Shown: one piece after another, positions 33,989 through 45,854 of the stretch
Layout of the letters: each line of letters starts with the position of its first letter
Numbering within the stretch: the first letter of the stretch is position 1
Source: Cricetomys ansorgei
Taxonomy: Eukaryota; Chordata; Mammalia; Rodentia; Nesomyidae
Direction of reading: 5' to 3'
NCBI GenBank assembly: GCA_026225945.1
Contig: JAMJFZ010000199.1
Location: 72,645,501-72,709,500, forward strand
DNA length: 64,000 nucleotides
The notes under the pieces: model-generated
The model's database searches: none
Told to the model about the DNA's origin: nothing
The model's input: the letters and a program-made list of their open reading frames with translations, nothing else
Program-made: the position numbers and the translations under genes

Positions 33989-34297
33989 TGTAACGGCAGA
34001 CTGCAGTGATAGTTCAGGATGGAAGACACAGAGGCATTTTCATACTTGAAAGCTCTGCCAGACCTCTACAGAGAGAACCACCATCATTGCCAGTGCTATT
34101 CTTGACAGTGGGACCCCCAGTATCTGAGCTAAGGTGTTTTTATTGATTTAGAACTCTGCAGGTACAGATCAGTAGCAATTAAACAACCCCCACAGAAATC
34201 CAACACCTGCAAATAATACAAATGTCCTAGACAGCCCCTTACCCACAGTGCATAAAACCATTATTTTATATATAACTAAAAATAAACTTCTGGAACA
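33989..34297 (-). repeat. 3' LTR of the ERVK-like element
   Basis: 309 nt, homologous to 35627-35933 and preceded on the minus strand by the purine tract. Its outer end (33989) abuts the lone plus-strand LTR at about 33.44-33.98 kb. Confidence 0.72.
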
Positions 34298-35605
34298 ATT
34301 CCCCTTTTCTATACCAGTTAATAAACAATTGCTTTATCTCTACAACATAGTTTAACACTACACCAGCAAAAGCATTTACACGAGGAACAATTATGAGACT
34401 TCTAATGCACATGAACAAATGAAACTGAACTCTATCAAGATCTCTTCTCTGGCTCTGCCCTCTGCAGCACACACAGCTTGTCCTCCAGGCTCTGGCTGAC
34501 TCCCCTCCACTGCTGCTGCTGTTCTTGGTGGTAGTCCCATGGTACTGGCATCTTCAGAACGTGTGGTCTTCTGCGGCAACCGGGCTGCACTTTCGCCAAT
34601 AGCCTTTCCTGGGCTATTTTCATAGTTCCAAGCCTCAACTTGTCTGCATGACCCCTTCATCTGGGCCTTCAACTGCCACTGAGGCTGCACTTTTACCAGT
34701 GACCTCTCCTGACCTCACATAGTGACAAGCTTCAGCTGCTCTCCAATGACCCCCTCATTCCTTCAAAACCAGTCCACCTGGGTGACTCTTACAATACCAA
34801 GTTCGGCTGCCAGCATGAGATGCAACTTCACCAGTTCTGGAAGACAGCTTGTCTATGCTGACCCTTAGGAAACACTTTCCAGGTTTTAAGATAGAGTCTG
34901 ATTTGCTGGAAAAATAACTGGTCACGTTGTCTGCAATAAGGGTCCCCTCGTGGGTGGAGTTCTCATCACCATCACCGTTATCTGGACAGCTTGTCTTTCT
35001 CTTAGGCTTGCAGGAAACAACAACAAGAGCTGGTCAGTTTAACTTTTAAAATCTAAGCTGCAGGGGGGCGTCCTGGGCGGGCGGAAAGAATCTCCAATTG
35101 AAACATTCTGGCAGTTTGGCGTTCTTTTTCACCACTGCTATGAGGAAACATACACCCTTCTTCATAGACCTCAAACACAAGACCCGCTTCAGCTTCACAC
35201 ACAGAAATAGCCACCAACAAAGTCGATTTATACAACAATACGCTCTGGTTTCTGTTTCCTGTGTCCTAGCGGCTGCCAGCAGCAAGAGGGAGAGTCAGTT
35301 CCATGATCAGGAAAAGCTGTTGAAACCTTTCTTCTTCCCTGCTCCCAGCTGAATTTTTTTGTTTTTATCATGAAAACGTGTTTCTCTAAAGGCCTCTATT
35401 CTGTGACTCTCACTTTTGAGCCCTCTTTCTCACTTAATTTTCACAATTTTCTCTTCATAGAGGCTTATTTCCTTTCTCTGCTTTTCCTTCAGGAGTCTTC
35501 AATAATACCTTCATCTCTATCCTCTGGCAGCTTCCCTGGACTCTGTGAGGGAGTTCCTTTCTCTTCTTTCTTGTCTCCATGTTGGATTAGTTGGCGTGAT
35601 GTTCT

Positions 35606-35624
35606 GCCCCACGTTGAGGCCCCA
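35606..35624 (-). other. Primer-binding-site-like sequence
   Basis: Nineteen bases starting TGGGGCC and ending CGTGGGGC on the minus strand, two bases after the LTR end. They resemble the complement of a lysine tRNA 3' end, with one extra base and mismatches as expected of an old copy. Confidence 0.55.
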
Positions 35625-35626
35625 TT

Positions 35627-35933
35627 TGTTGTAGTTAGCCACTGTGTGGGCTCAGCAAGGAGACAAGGAGGCATTCCATACATGGAAGTCTTGTCTGACC
35701 TCTACAGAGGGAACCACCGTCATGGCCAGTGCTGTACTCGACTGTGGAATCCTGAGCATCTGAGCTCAGGTGTTTTTATTGATTCAGAACTCCTCAGGTG
35801 CAGATCATAAGCAATCAAACATCCCCCACAGAAACCCAACACCTGCAGACGATACAAAACTCTAGACAGCCCCTCACCCAACAGCGCATAAAACCATTAT
35901 TTTACATATAACTAAAAATAAACTTTTGCAACA
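35627..35933 (-). repeat. 5' LTR of the ERVK-like element
   Basis: 307 nt, bounded by TGTTG and CAACA on the minus strand, with an AATAAA polyadenylation hexamer in its middle third. It aligns along its full length with 33989-34297, best at the AATAAA region and the distal 100 bases. Confidence 0.75.
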
Positions 35934-36457
35934 TGAATTTCTTCTTCATTACTGACAGATCTTGTTTATGTGCCAGCCTTCTACGCCTGATTGAAAGGCT
36001 CTGCCTCATATGCAGACAGACCCAGGTTACACAGTGGATTCACCAATGTGTCACGAGACAGTCAATGTGGGAAGTTCCACTTACAGCGAGCCATCCTGCA
36101 TCTCCTCTGCACTTCTTAAAACCACAGGGTCATTCTATAGTGAGAAAACCGAGGCTCAGAGAGGAGGTACAGTAGGAACAGACATCGGGAACACCAGGAC
36201 TTGAGGCTGTCACTCATTCGCAACGTTAAAGTTGCGAAACTCTGAAGCTAGGAGTTCTTCATAAGGCTTGTGGCTACACCCCTGAGTTGAAGTGGACAGT
36301 GCTTAGGATCTATGTCAAATCACACATAGTGGGAATGTTTATATATTTTGCTGACGACTTAAGGGTTATGGAGTTCTGCATGGGGCTCACTGAGCATTCA
36401 TCTGTGGTGTGGTCAGACCACTGGAAAATGTTTTGCCCTCGAAAGAATTGAGCACTC

Positions 36458-36587
36458 TAGGACTGGCTATGTGGCTCAGTAGGTTAAGGTGCTTGCTGCA
36501 AAGTTGATGATCTGAGTTCGATCCCCAGAATCCACATAGTGGAAGGAGAGAACAGGTTGTCCTCTGACCTACACATGTATAGTCTGG

Positions 36588-36652
<65 letters not shown>
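36458..36652 (+). mobile_element. B2 SINE running into CA/CT/TA repeats
   Basis: GGACTGGCTATGTGGCTCAG, TGAGTTCGATCCCCAGAATC and CCTCTGACCTACACATG, then CA, TC and TA runs that probably grew from its tail. Confidence 0.7.
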
Positions 36653-36682
<30 letters not shown>

Positions 36683-36790
36683 TGAGATATATATATTTAA
36701 GTGATATATATATTTAAGTGATATATATATATATATTTAAGTGATACATATATATTTAAGTGATATATATATATATCTCACTTAAATCTT
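36593..36790 (+). repeat. CA-TC-TA microsatellite and ATATATTTAAGTG minisatellite
   Basis: Successive CA (to 36618), TC (to 36650) and TA (to 36680) runs are followed by about five copies of an AT-rich unit containing TTAAGTGAT. The outer ends form an inverted repeat: AAGTGAGATATATA at 36680-36693 and its complement at 36770-36783. Confidence 0.9.
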
Positions 36791-38332
36791 CAAAGCAAAT
36801 TGGACCAGACTTCAGTTGAGAAACTCTGCCCCCCATCTCCCCCAGTACACTGATTCTGTTCCTGAGGCAGTTCACTGCTCTGTCCTACTCTGTCTTTACA
36901 GATGGTGAAGACTCAGGGTTGAGGATACAGCTCCCAGGCAGACACCCCAGAGAGCTGCAGGATTTAGTCTTTCTGTGGGAGGATGCATCCACGCAAAGAG
37001 AAGCTTTTAGCTCACCAGCCCACCTCAGCCTCTCGGGGGATGACTGCCCCAGCAAAACTGTCAAAATAGTCAACCAGAAGGATACAAGCCTCAGAGCACA
37101 CTGTTTGTCCTCAGAAGAAGGAAGGCTGTCGGCCGTTTGTGCCAGTGATGGGTATTGAAAGTTATTTTCTATTTCAGCTGGATGTACACTCACCCATCAC
37201 AGGACCATGCTCAGAATAGAGAGGCACCTGTTGGGCCATCCTCCCCACTTCCTGCCTTTTGGGCATCTCTCCAAGTGCTGAGCCATCCACTTCTCCGCTA
37301 TGCCCAAGATATATCAGGATTTGCAGCCCTGACGACAGGGGACAAAATAGATCCCCATTTCCTTCAGAGCCATTTAGCTAGTTTACAGCGTCTTTGACTG
37401 TTTCAGTGGGATGAGCAATAACCAGGCCTCCCGTGACTCCTTCCTTCACCTCACATTTTTCTCTGTTAGGAGAGGGGCTGGGGTCCTGAGGTCACAGGCA
37501 AACTGCTGTTGGCTTTATCTGTCTGTGCTGCGTTGGGTTAGGAGGGACCCCTCTCTGGGCCACAGTTCTGCTTTGAGCAGCGCAGTGCTGGTCTCATCTC
37601 TCTTGTGATGTGTTACCTGGTTCCCACTGTTCTGACAGTGTGTGAAGAGCCTTATCATTGGGGCCAAGTGACTACAAGGCCTTATTTAGGGGCCTCTCAG
37701 GCAATGCAGGTAGATGTGTGAGGGGTCATCAGACTGAGTTTGGACCCAGAGTTCCGGTAGTCATGTGACCTTGGGCAAATGACATGGTCGTCAGAACCTC
37801 GTCTGTAGAACAGGAGAAATCACAGTATTCCTTGCTCAGGGAGAGGGGGAGAATCATGTGAGGCGGTGGTAGCTGTGCTTAGGAGAGTGCCTAGTAAGCA
37901 AGCTTCTCTCGGTCAGTGGATGGACAGAAGCCTGTAGGTCTTTGCCTGGGGCAAGATCTCACTCAGCCCATTGTAACTGACCAACCAGCCACTGGTCACC
38001 TGTGGCTGGCAACTTGGTTCAAGCCCTGGAGCAGCCCGGTGTCTAGGGAGGAGCTGTGGCTCATGCTGGGGATGTGATTCTCAGGAGGGATTCCATGAAA
38101 TATGCTTTATAATTCTTGGTTTATTTTGTGGCACAGGGGATTGAACCCAGGGCCTTGTGCATGGGAGGCAAATGCCCTACTGCTGACCATGTTTCTGGCT
38201 ATGAAATATACTTCGAATTTACATTTCATTTCCTCATTTCACACATAAAGCTTTATTTAGGCATTCTTTCTCTGTCTCTGTCTCTCTTTCTCTCGCTCCT
38301 CTCTCCCATTTCTCCCTTCTCTCTCCCTCTTG

Positions 38333-38472
38333 TTTTAGAGACAGAGTCTCTCTACATAGCCCTGGCTGTCCTGGAACTCACTCTGTAGACCAGGTTGGCT
38401 TTGTCTCACAGAGATCTGCCTGCCTCTGCCTCCTGAGTGTTGGGATTAAAGGTGTGTGCCACCATGCCTGGT
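38333..38472 (-). mobile_element. Antisense B1 SINE
   Basis: AGAGACAGAGTCTCTCTACA, GGAACTCACTCTGTAGACCA and GGGATTAAAGGTGTGTGCCA to CATGCCTGG; near full length. A reversed B4/ID-like element lies just before (about 38100-38190). Confidence 0.8.
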
Positions 38473-39399
38473 AGGGGTTCCCTTAAGATCTGGCCAGACT
38501 TCTCTGCTCTTCCTGACAGCTGAAGAGGACCTGTCTGTCTCCTCAGCTGGGGGCTTACAAATTTGTTGCAGGCCCCACCACCCCTATCTCTCTAGGCTCA
38601 GCCTTCCTTGTATTCTTGCACGTTCTCCTCTGGCCTCCCGGGGATTCGCAGATAAATTGCAATGCTGTGGGTGCTGTGTGAGGGACAGTAACTCAGCCAG
38701 GGTGGTCAGGAAAAGCTCCTGAGGGAAAAAAGGCACAGCTGCTGCTCCACAAAACCTGCAGGTGCTGCTGAACACCCTCCTCTTTATGGCTCAAGGAGAG
38801 GGACCAAGGACACAAAGTCAGAGATGGCACGGATCTCTGTGTGGAGCGCTGAGGCCAATGGCTTGCCTGCGGCCGCACAACCTCCCGTGCGCAGGCAGGT
38901 GCCGGAGCAGCCAGGGCCCAAACTTGAGACTTGTGCCTGTCACTCACTTGCAGTGTGACTTCCGATTAGTCATTTCTTCTCCTTGAACCTGTGTCTGCTT
39001 GTGCCAAATGGACTTGGAATTCTGATGGTCTGATAGGACAAGGGCTTAAGACTGAGGAAGTGGCCCATGGACACTAGACATTTGAGGGTCACTGTGACAG
39101 TTGGAAAAGAGCCACCTTCTCCAGCAGACTCAATGCTATCTGTTTAACAGGGGCTGTGAAAGGGCCCCATCTCCACATCTCAGGGTCTGTCTTAGGGTAC
39201 ACAGGCCTTTTGTTAGGCTTGGACCTTGGAGAGCATGTTCGATCCTCTGGGCTTGGCTGTGAGTAGGGCTCTGGATGCAGAGGCCGAGGACCCCTCTTCT
39301 AGGAGGAGCCAAGGTCAAAGACTGTGCAGGGAGATATGAGAAGAAGCAAGGATCTGTGCTCAGGGCTGGGAAACCATGGTATACTCTCTGGTCTGTGTA

Positions 39400-39495
39400 T
39401 TTAGACAGGATCTCTCTATGCAGCCCACGCTAGCTTTGAACTTGAGTTGATTCTCCTGCCTCATCCTCGTGGGTGTCAGGAGCATAGGCATATTC
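39400..39495 (-). mobile_element. Antisense B1-like fragment
   Basis: AGACAGGATCTCTCTATGCA and GCCCACGCTAGCTTTGAAC with diverged end. A short sense SINE tail (AAGGCCAGCCTGGGCTACAC) is at about 39588-39650. Confidence 0.5.
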
Positions 39496-40692
39496 TGCCT
39501 CTGTGTGTCGGATGGATTCCCATCAAGTCCCTCTTCAGTGGGGTGCATGTAAGCAGGATGATCCATGCTCAAGATAAGCACATACTGAGTTCAAGGCCAG
39601 CCTGGGCTACACAAGACACCATCTCAAAACAAAACAAAACGACAAGAAACAAAAGCCAAGGGTCATGGCACTCAAAGCCACACAGTGTGCATGTGCCAAG
39701 TTCAGGCTTCTTAGGTGGAGGATGATCAGTGTTTTCTTCAGGGACTGGCTTAACCTGAGCATATCCCTTGGGTGTTGTTTTGCCCCTAAACTAGGTAAAG
39801 AAATGGTCTCAATGTCGCTTCGAACTGCTATGACACCTGCTTATATCCTGACTAAACCATCTCCAGAGGTGAAGAGTTCTCTTCTCATTCTGTGGTGTCA
39901 AACTGACTTTTTATTTGTTCTCATGGAACCTTGGCAGCCTCCTCTTCACCCGGTACCTCAGCTCTGCCGGTCAGAAGGTCCTTATATTCTGCACCGTGGC
40001 CACAGGATGGCGCTGCTGCTCAATTCAGAAAAAGCCAGCCAGCTCCAGGGCTGCGGTTCAGTGCACCAGATACCCTTTAAAAGTGAGTCACTGGCTGTTT
40101 ATGACTGCTGTGTTAACACATATAAATAATCTTGATATGAGCAACAGCATTAGCATCAATACAAGGCTTCCTGCTTCATCAGCCTGCCTGCTTAGCTTCT
40201 CTGCCGTGCAAGCCAAGTCTATTAGATGAGGCTCTTTTCAGTGCTGCTCTTTGAGGAGGAAACTGAGGCACAGAGAGGATGACAGGTTAGCTCAGAGTGA
40301 AGGGTACATGGTGCTCAGCCAATGAATTAGGCTGGCAGAGTTCTTCCACACCTCTGTCTGTGTGTGCCCTGGGACACAAGGACAAGGACTGTCCTTACTC
40401 CTAACCCAGTTCATGGTCAAGGGCTTTGGAGGACCTCTGTGGCAGGGGTGGGAAGGCATCGGCTTCCTGCCGGTGGCTCTGCCTCCCTGAGCTGCAGTGT
40501 GGTGTGTAAGCGCAGCCTCTGCCAGCCTGGAAGGCTCTTTGGGTGTACTGGCTGGGAGATGCAGCCTCTGGGTTGCAGCTGGTAGAAAAGACTGCAAAGA
40601 GGAGGTCATTCCGTTCTCCATGTGGCATTTACAGGGCATTGGTGACTCACCAGAATTTGGTCCCTGAAGGCTTTCAGTTGTTGTGTGGCCAG

Positions 40693-40733
40693 GAATGAAT
40701 GAATGAGTTCATTCATTCATTCATTCATTCATG
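40693..40733. repeat. GAAT/ATTC palindromic microsatellite
   Basis: Three GAAT units are followed after GAGTTC by six ATTC units. The two halves are reverse complements and can fold on each other. Confidence 0.88.
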
Positions 40734-41142
40734 TAACCAGCTTTCTCTCAGGGCCTGCTTCATGCTAAGCAGTAGGAATATAGTGGTATAGACACAGCTC
40801 AGTGTCCCATTAGCTTCCTTGATGAAGTACAAGTGGCTAACAGTACAGTTTGGGACAAACTGCTCACATGCTGTTCCAAGTGCCTTGAGCAGGAGGAAGC
40901 CACAGAGGAAGGGCTGGGCGAGATCACAAAACACCAGGTAAAGAAAGGTGCCTGAGGGTGGCAGAGAGGAAACCATGTGTGTGGCCAGGAAAGGACTGTC
41001 AAAGCTTGGCCATCATACATCCAGGGGCCAGCAAGCAAGTACTGACCCCACCTCCCTTTATAGACTGGCCAGGTGAGGGTCTGATGGTGGAAGTTGTCCA
41101 AGGTTACAAAGCTCACGTGGAGGAGTTGGGACAGAGAGAAGG

Positions 41143-41374
41143 AGAGAGATATAGATACATAGGTAGGTAGATAGATAGATAGGAGGGAAGGTAAGTAGAT
41201 AGATAGATAGATATAGATAGGTAAGAAGGTAGATAGATAGATATAGATAGGTAGGTAGATAGATAGATAGGAAGGTAGGTAAATAGATAAGTAGGTAGGT
41301 AGGTAGGTAGGTAGGTAGGTAGGTAGGTAGATAGGTAGATAGGAGGGAAGGTAGGTAGATAGATAGATAGATAG

Positions 41375-41431
<57 letters not shown>

Positions 41432-41477
41432 TAGATAGGTAAGTAGGTAGATAGATAGATATAGATAGGTAGGTAGG

Positions 41478-41520
<43 letters not shown>

Positions 41521-41525
41521 GTGGA
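41143..41525 (+). repeat. Compound GATA/GGTA array
   Basis: About 380 nt of GATA with blocks of GGTA and occasional GAGGGAAG interruptions repeated at intervals, showing higher-order duplication of 60-100 bp modules. Confidence 0.95.
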
Positions 41526-42341
41526 TGCTGGGATGGAGCCTAGTGGAGTATGTTAGGCAAGGGCTCTACCATTTAGCCACCCACCCGCTCCTTTCTTCTT
41601 CTTTTGTTTTATTTTTCTGATGTGTGTGTCCCCTTTCCCCTCCCCCACACTGGGACCATTTCTTGTGCTCTCCTCTAGCAGTTTTATTGGGAGAAGAGCA
41701 GGAAGGTAATAGGGGAGCGACGAGTCCTGGACAGGCCTTAGGGAAGAGCCTATAGGGTTTTCATCTTGGCTTTTTGGAGAGTGTTATCAAAATTCTGGTT
41801 GGAGCAAGATGGGGCTTAGGAATGAGGTGCAGTGGAGGGCAGGGGTGCAGTGGGGTGTGGATGTTTGGGGATCCGTATGCATGCATTTGATAGTATGGCT
41901 GGCATTGGTGGCTGATAGCGTAGAGATGAGGGAATGGGACAGAGGGGCTTAGAGACACTGAGTGGGGATGAAACAGAGACGAGGTCTCTCTGGAGTTCCC
42001 AGGACAGCTGGGTGTCCTGTTGTGGGTCTCACATGGACACCGAGAGCAGTTCTGGCCCATTGGGCTACATTCTGGGGCTCTGGGCTCAGGAGCCAGAAGG
42101 GCTGTCCTAGGGCATGAGGGGTGTCTGAGCAAGTCATCTTCTTCTCCAGGCTTCTGTGTAGGTCAGAGCGGTGCAGAGGCCCATGGCCGCCTCCCTGTAC
42201 CACGCAGATAAGGTAGGGGCTGGGGCTGGAGGATAGGGAGACAAGGCAGGAGAAGTTGGGAGATAGAAGTTTGAGGTAAAAGGAGCTGCAGACAGGAACT
42301 GCTTCCCACAGACTCCAGGGATCCCCAGACAGGACAGCACT

Positions 42342-42343
42342 CA

Positions 42344-42389
<46 letters not shown>

Positions 42390-42652
42390 CACACACAAAT
42401 ACATATACACACTCAGAGGCACACACACACAGACACACACAGAGGCACACACACACACACACACAGACACACACAGAGGCACACACACATGCACACACAC
42501 ACAGAGGCATACACACACAGACACACAAACACATCCACAGAGGCACACACATACACACACAGAGACACACACAGAGGTACACACACACAGAGGCACACAC
42601 ACACACAGAGGCACATATACATACACACTCACACCCAGACACACATGCGTGC
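42342..42652 (+). repeat. Compound CA array with CAGAGGCA interruptions
   Basis: A pure CA run at 42344-42387, then some 260 nt of CACACA broken by AGAGGCA, AGACA and ATGCA units. Minus-strand frames read Cys/Val repeats and are not genes. Confidence 0.93.
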
Positions 42653-44131
42653 AGAACACCACCGTGTGATATACAGTGCCAGAACCACAGTGTAATAGAT
42701 GTTTTATTTTACTCTATTCTCACTTCTCCTTTCTGATAAAAAATCGCTTCCTCAATGTCTTCCTATTCTTCCTGACACACAGGAGGTGTGGCCCAGCCCT
42801 TGCTTGATGATTCTCTGGCTTCCAGCGACTCCTGGTTCTCATCCACGAGGGATACAGCTTGGAGACCCATCTGGTGGCAGGGGAAGTCAGAAGACACCAT
42901 CCGTAAAGGAAGAACCCTGATCTAGGCAGTCTCTGGGCTCTGGTGGCCTTGAGCCAGTCCCTTTGCTCCCCTTGGGAATGGAACCACAGAAGACCAGTGA
43001 AGTTCTTTCTGGAAAGATCTGAGGCTTAGAAGACAATTTGGGAGGGCTGGGGCTTTAGCCTATTTCATAGAGTCCTTGCCTAATGTGCCAAAGGCCAACA
43101 ACCCCAGCAGCACATAAAACTGAGCGTGACGGTATACTCCTGTGATCCCAGCACTGAGGGTGGGGGTGGGGGCTGGAGGCAGAAGAACCATTGGGTCCAA
43201 GCCATCTCTGACGCAGGGTGATTTTGAGCGTGTAGTTTTACCCTGAGTGAACCCTAGCTCTGCAGCTATGAGAGGAGGGGAGCAGAGGCTTCCTTACGGG
43301 GTGTTCATGAGGATTACAGCAGACAGGAGCTCAGAGGGTGAGGCTTCCCTCCTCTGGCTCAGTTACCTGTCTCAGCACAGAGAAGTGAGACCTGGGTCGC
43401 TGAATGGTTAGGAACAGAGGAAGAGGAAGGGATTGGGAAACAGAAGGTTAAGGACAAACAAAAGAAATGGACTTAAGTAAAAAAATGGTGACTTAAACGA
43501 GCAGCTCTGACTTCTGGGGTGGGATGGGGTATGTGGGGGTGGAAGGTCCTTCTGGGGCTAGGGAGGTTCAGATCTGAGGCCAAGGAGACGGGTGTCATGC
43601 AGACAGCCTTGCGGGTCTCTGTGCTGACCAGAAGGGCAGCTCTTTCGTCCAGAAAACTTTTGGAGAGGAAGACCTTGCTGGGACCTGTGATGGCACCACA
43701 GGGCAAACGGACAGACGGCAGCTCCAGTCCTCGGATCGCCGGTTCCAGGCAATCCCTGGGTCGCCCCCTTCTGCGTCCACTGGCTCTTGGTATTGATCCA
43801 CTGGGGCTGGAGCTGGCTGCCGCAGTGCTATTAGTGTGAAGACACGCTGTAATCTGTCAGTGTCACCCTGAGCACAGCTGGCTGGGGAGCCACCCCGCTG
43901 TTAACTCCTCTCTTCCCTCAGCTTCCCACTAAGCACACAACTTGGAAGCGCCCTCCCTGCGTTTCTCCAGAGTACACACTCCTGCTTCTCCCAGCCATGA
44001 GCCCTGGCTCCCAAATGCCTCAGGCAGCCTTGCCTCTGTACCTGCAGCCATCGATTTCCATACCAGGTGGCCACCAAATCTGCTCCCGGATATCTGTGTG
44101 TCTACTGTCGTTCTCACAGTCCATCATGCTC

Positions 44132-44213
44132 TCCCTGTCCATCCATCCGTCCATCTGTCTGTCTGTCCTTCAATCCATCTATCCATCCTTCCATCCATCC
44201 ATCCTTCAATTCA
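44132..44213 (+). repeat. CCAT/CTGT microsatellite
   Basis: TCCATCCATCCGTCCATCTG followed by CTGT and CCAT units with CCTT interruptions, about 80 nt. Confidence 0.9.
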
Positions 44214-45121
44214 ACATTGTTTGATTAGACTCAACACAGTTAAGTTCAACTAATTTATTTTGCCTTTGTTAATTCTAAGATTAGTGGCTTTGCCATGTGC
44301 TGGGCAGGGGCCAATGGGCAGAGACTTCACCGTCCTTCACAGCCACCTCTGACTACCACCTCCACTAATCCATTTGCAGGTCCCTTTAGTAGAAGCCATT
44401 GGTTCTGAAGGACTGTCCTGGGGAAGATTCATGAAGGCCTTCATGAACACCATAGGACAGAGCCGAGGCAGGAGAGAAGACAGACGATAGGACAGATTTG
44501 GGCTCCAGGCAGAGAAGGTCTGTGAGCTGAGGTCAGTAGAGATGAGCACACGTGACCTGAGAGGTGAAGACAGGCAAAGGGGCAAGGAGCCCGCTGTCTG
44601 AGAAGTGTGGGCTCCTGCGGCCTGTGAAGACATAAGCTCCAGAGGCAGTAGCCTACCTGGCTTCTTATTACAGGGCTACCGTTTTCTTGCTGCATGACCT
44701 GGACATGTAGCCCAATTGCTCTGAACCCCATTTTAAAAATGGGAGCAATGTTAACAGCGATTGTCTTACCATTGCTATTAGGGCAAACAAAGTGGTGAAA
44801 TCTGTGCCCGGCACAGGGGCAGTGTAGGAGTTCTGTGCTAAAGTGTTCTTCCATCCCTCTTTCCCTCCCTCCCTCCCTTCTCCTTCCCTCTCTTTCTCCC
44901 CCTTCCCCACCCCCTCATAGAATCCCAGACTAGCCTCCAATCCTCTATGTATCTGGGTGTTGGCATCACAGGCATGTGTCACCATGCCCAGTTTATGCAG
45001 TGCTGGAGATCAAGGCCTTGTGCATCCTGGACCAAGGTCTTTACACACTGAGCATGCTCCCAGCCTCAAGCACTGAATTGGGAACTTCGAATGTCTCCTC
45101 TGCAACATCACACTGCCACAC

Positions 45122-45179
<58 letters not shown>

Positions 45180-45218
45180 GTGTTGGAATCCAGTTCTTCT
45201 ACTTCTTCTTCTTCTTCC
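45122..45218 (+). repeat. CT microsatellite followed by CTT repeat
   Basis: About 50 nt of pure CT, an interrupted stretch, then CTT triplets at about 45196-45218. Confidence 0.95.
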
Positions 45219-45854
45219 CACTCTTCCTTGCATCTCCAAAAGCCAAGCCATTGTTGCTTCTCAAGGACGGAGCTCTCTGGGTTGCAGAGTCTGAGGCCTT
45301 CATCCAGATGGCTCTCCAGGACGCTATATTTGAGCTTTCTTTGTTTTGGTCCTTGTTACTGTGAATAGTTTCCTGATGACATGTTGAAACTTTTAAATAA
45401 ATGGTTCCATGTAAAAATAATTTTTTTTTTTTTTTTGCGTTTTCTCTCTTTCCCAGAAAGCTCAACCAAACCTCTGAAATGTCGACTTTGACAGCAAACG
45501 CTACAGAAGTCATGGTGCCTCTCTCATTGCCTTGATTGTGAGGAAGCTTGTACCCTTGGTCAAGTTGCTTCTTTTCCCTTTCTGTGTGGCTTGCGTTCTC
45601 TCCCTTATGACTTACGTGTCTTTGGCTGTGAGTTGTTTTACTCACAGAGGAGTGAAGTAAGCAGAGGCTGAATCGAAGGAGGAAGATTACAAATCACCAG
45701 GACATACTTCAAATGAAACTACCAGCTGCAGGGAAGGGGCGTGAGTGTCTGTCCCTCCCTCTCTAGTGGTCTGGATCTGCCTCTGGCTTGGTGAGTTTGC
45801 ATGGAAGCTCCATGGTGGTTTTCTTTGTTGTGTGAGGTCACATGTAGTTATTTA

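Larger units (their letters stand above)
33989..35933 (-). mobile_element. Compact noncoding ERVK-like LTR element, complete LTR-internal-LTR structure
   Basis: Two direct repeats of 309 and 307 nt flank 1.33 kb. On the minus strand the 5' LTR is at 35933-35627. A 19-nt primer-binding-site-like sequence follows two bases later (35624-35606), close to the tRNA-Lys1,2 type of class II elements. A purine-rich tract AGAAAAGGGGAAT (34310-34298) directly precedes the 3' LTR (34297-33989). LTRs run TG...CA, with TGTTG/CAACA ends in the 5' copy, and contain AATAAA. I recognise no gag, pol or env in the interior, so the element looks non-autonomous. The LTRs have diverged visibly, so it is old. No matching 6-bp target duplication was found. 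Confidence 0.75.

Noticed and set aside
34391..35285. Open frames inside the ERVK-like element as possible retroviral genes
   Set aside because: Under 100 codons each, with no recognisable gag, protease, polymerase or envelope motifs.
36885..37193. Overlapping plus and minus open frames in a unique-looking stretch
   Set aside because: About 80-100 codons each, no recognisable domain, no splice or start context; expected by chance.
42163..42662. Cys/Val-rich minus-strand open frames of up to 159 codons
   Set aside because: Translation of a CA microsatellite; equivalent frames on both strands.
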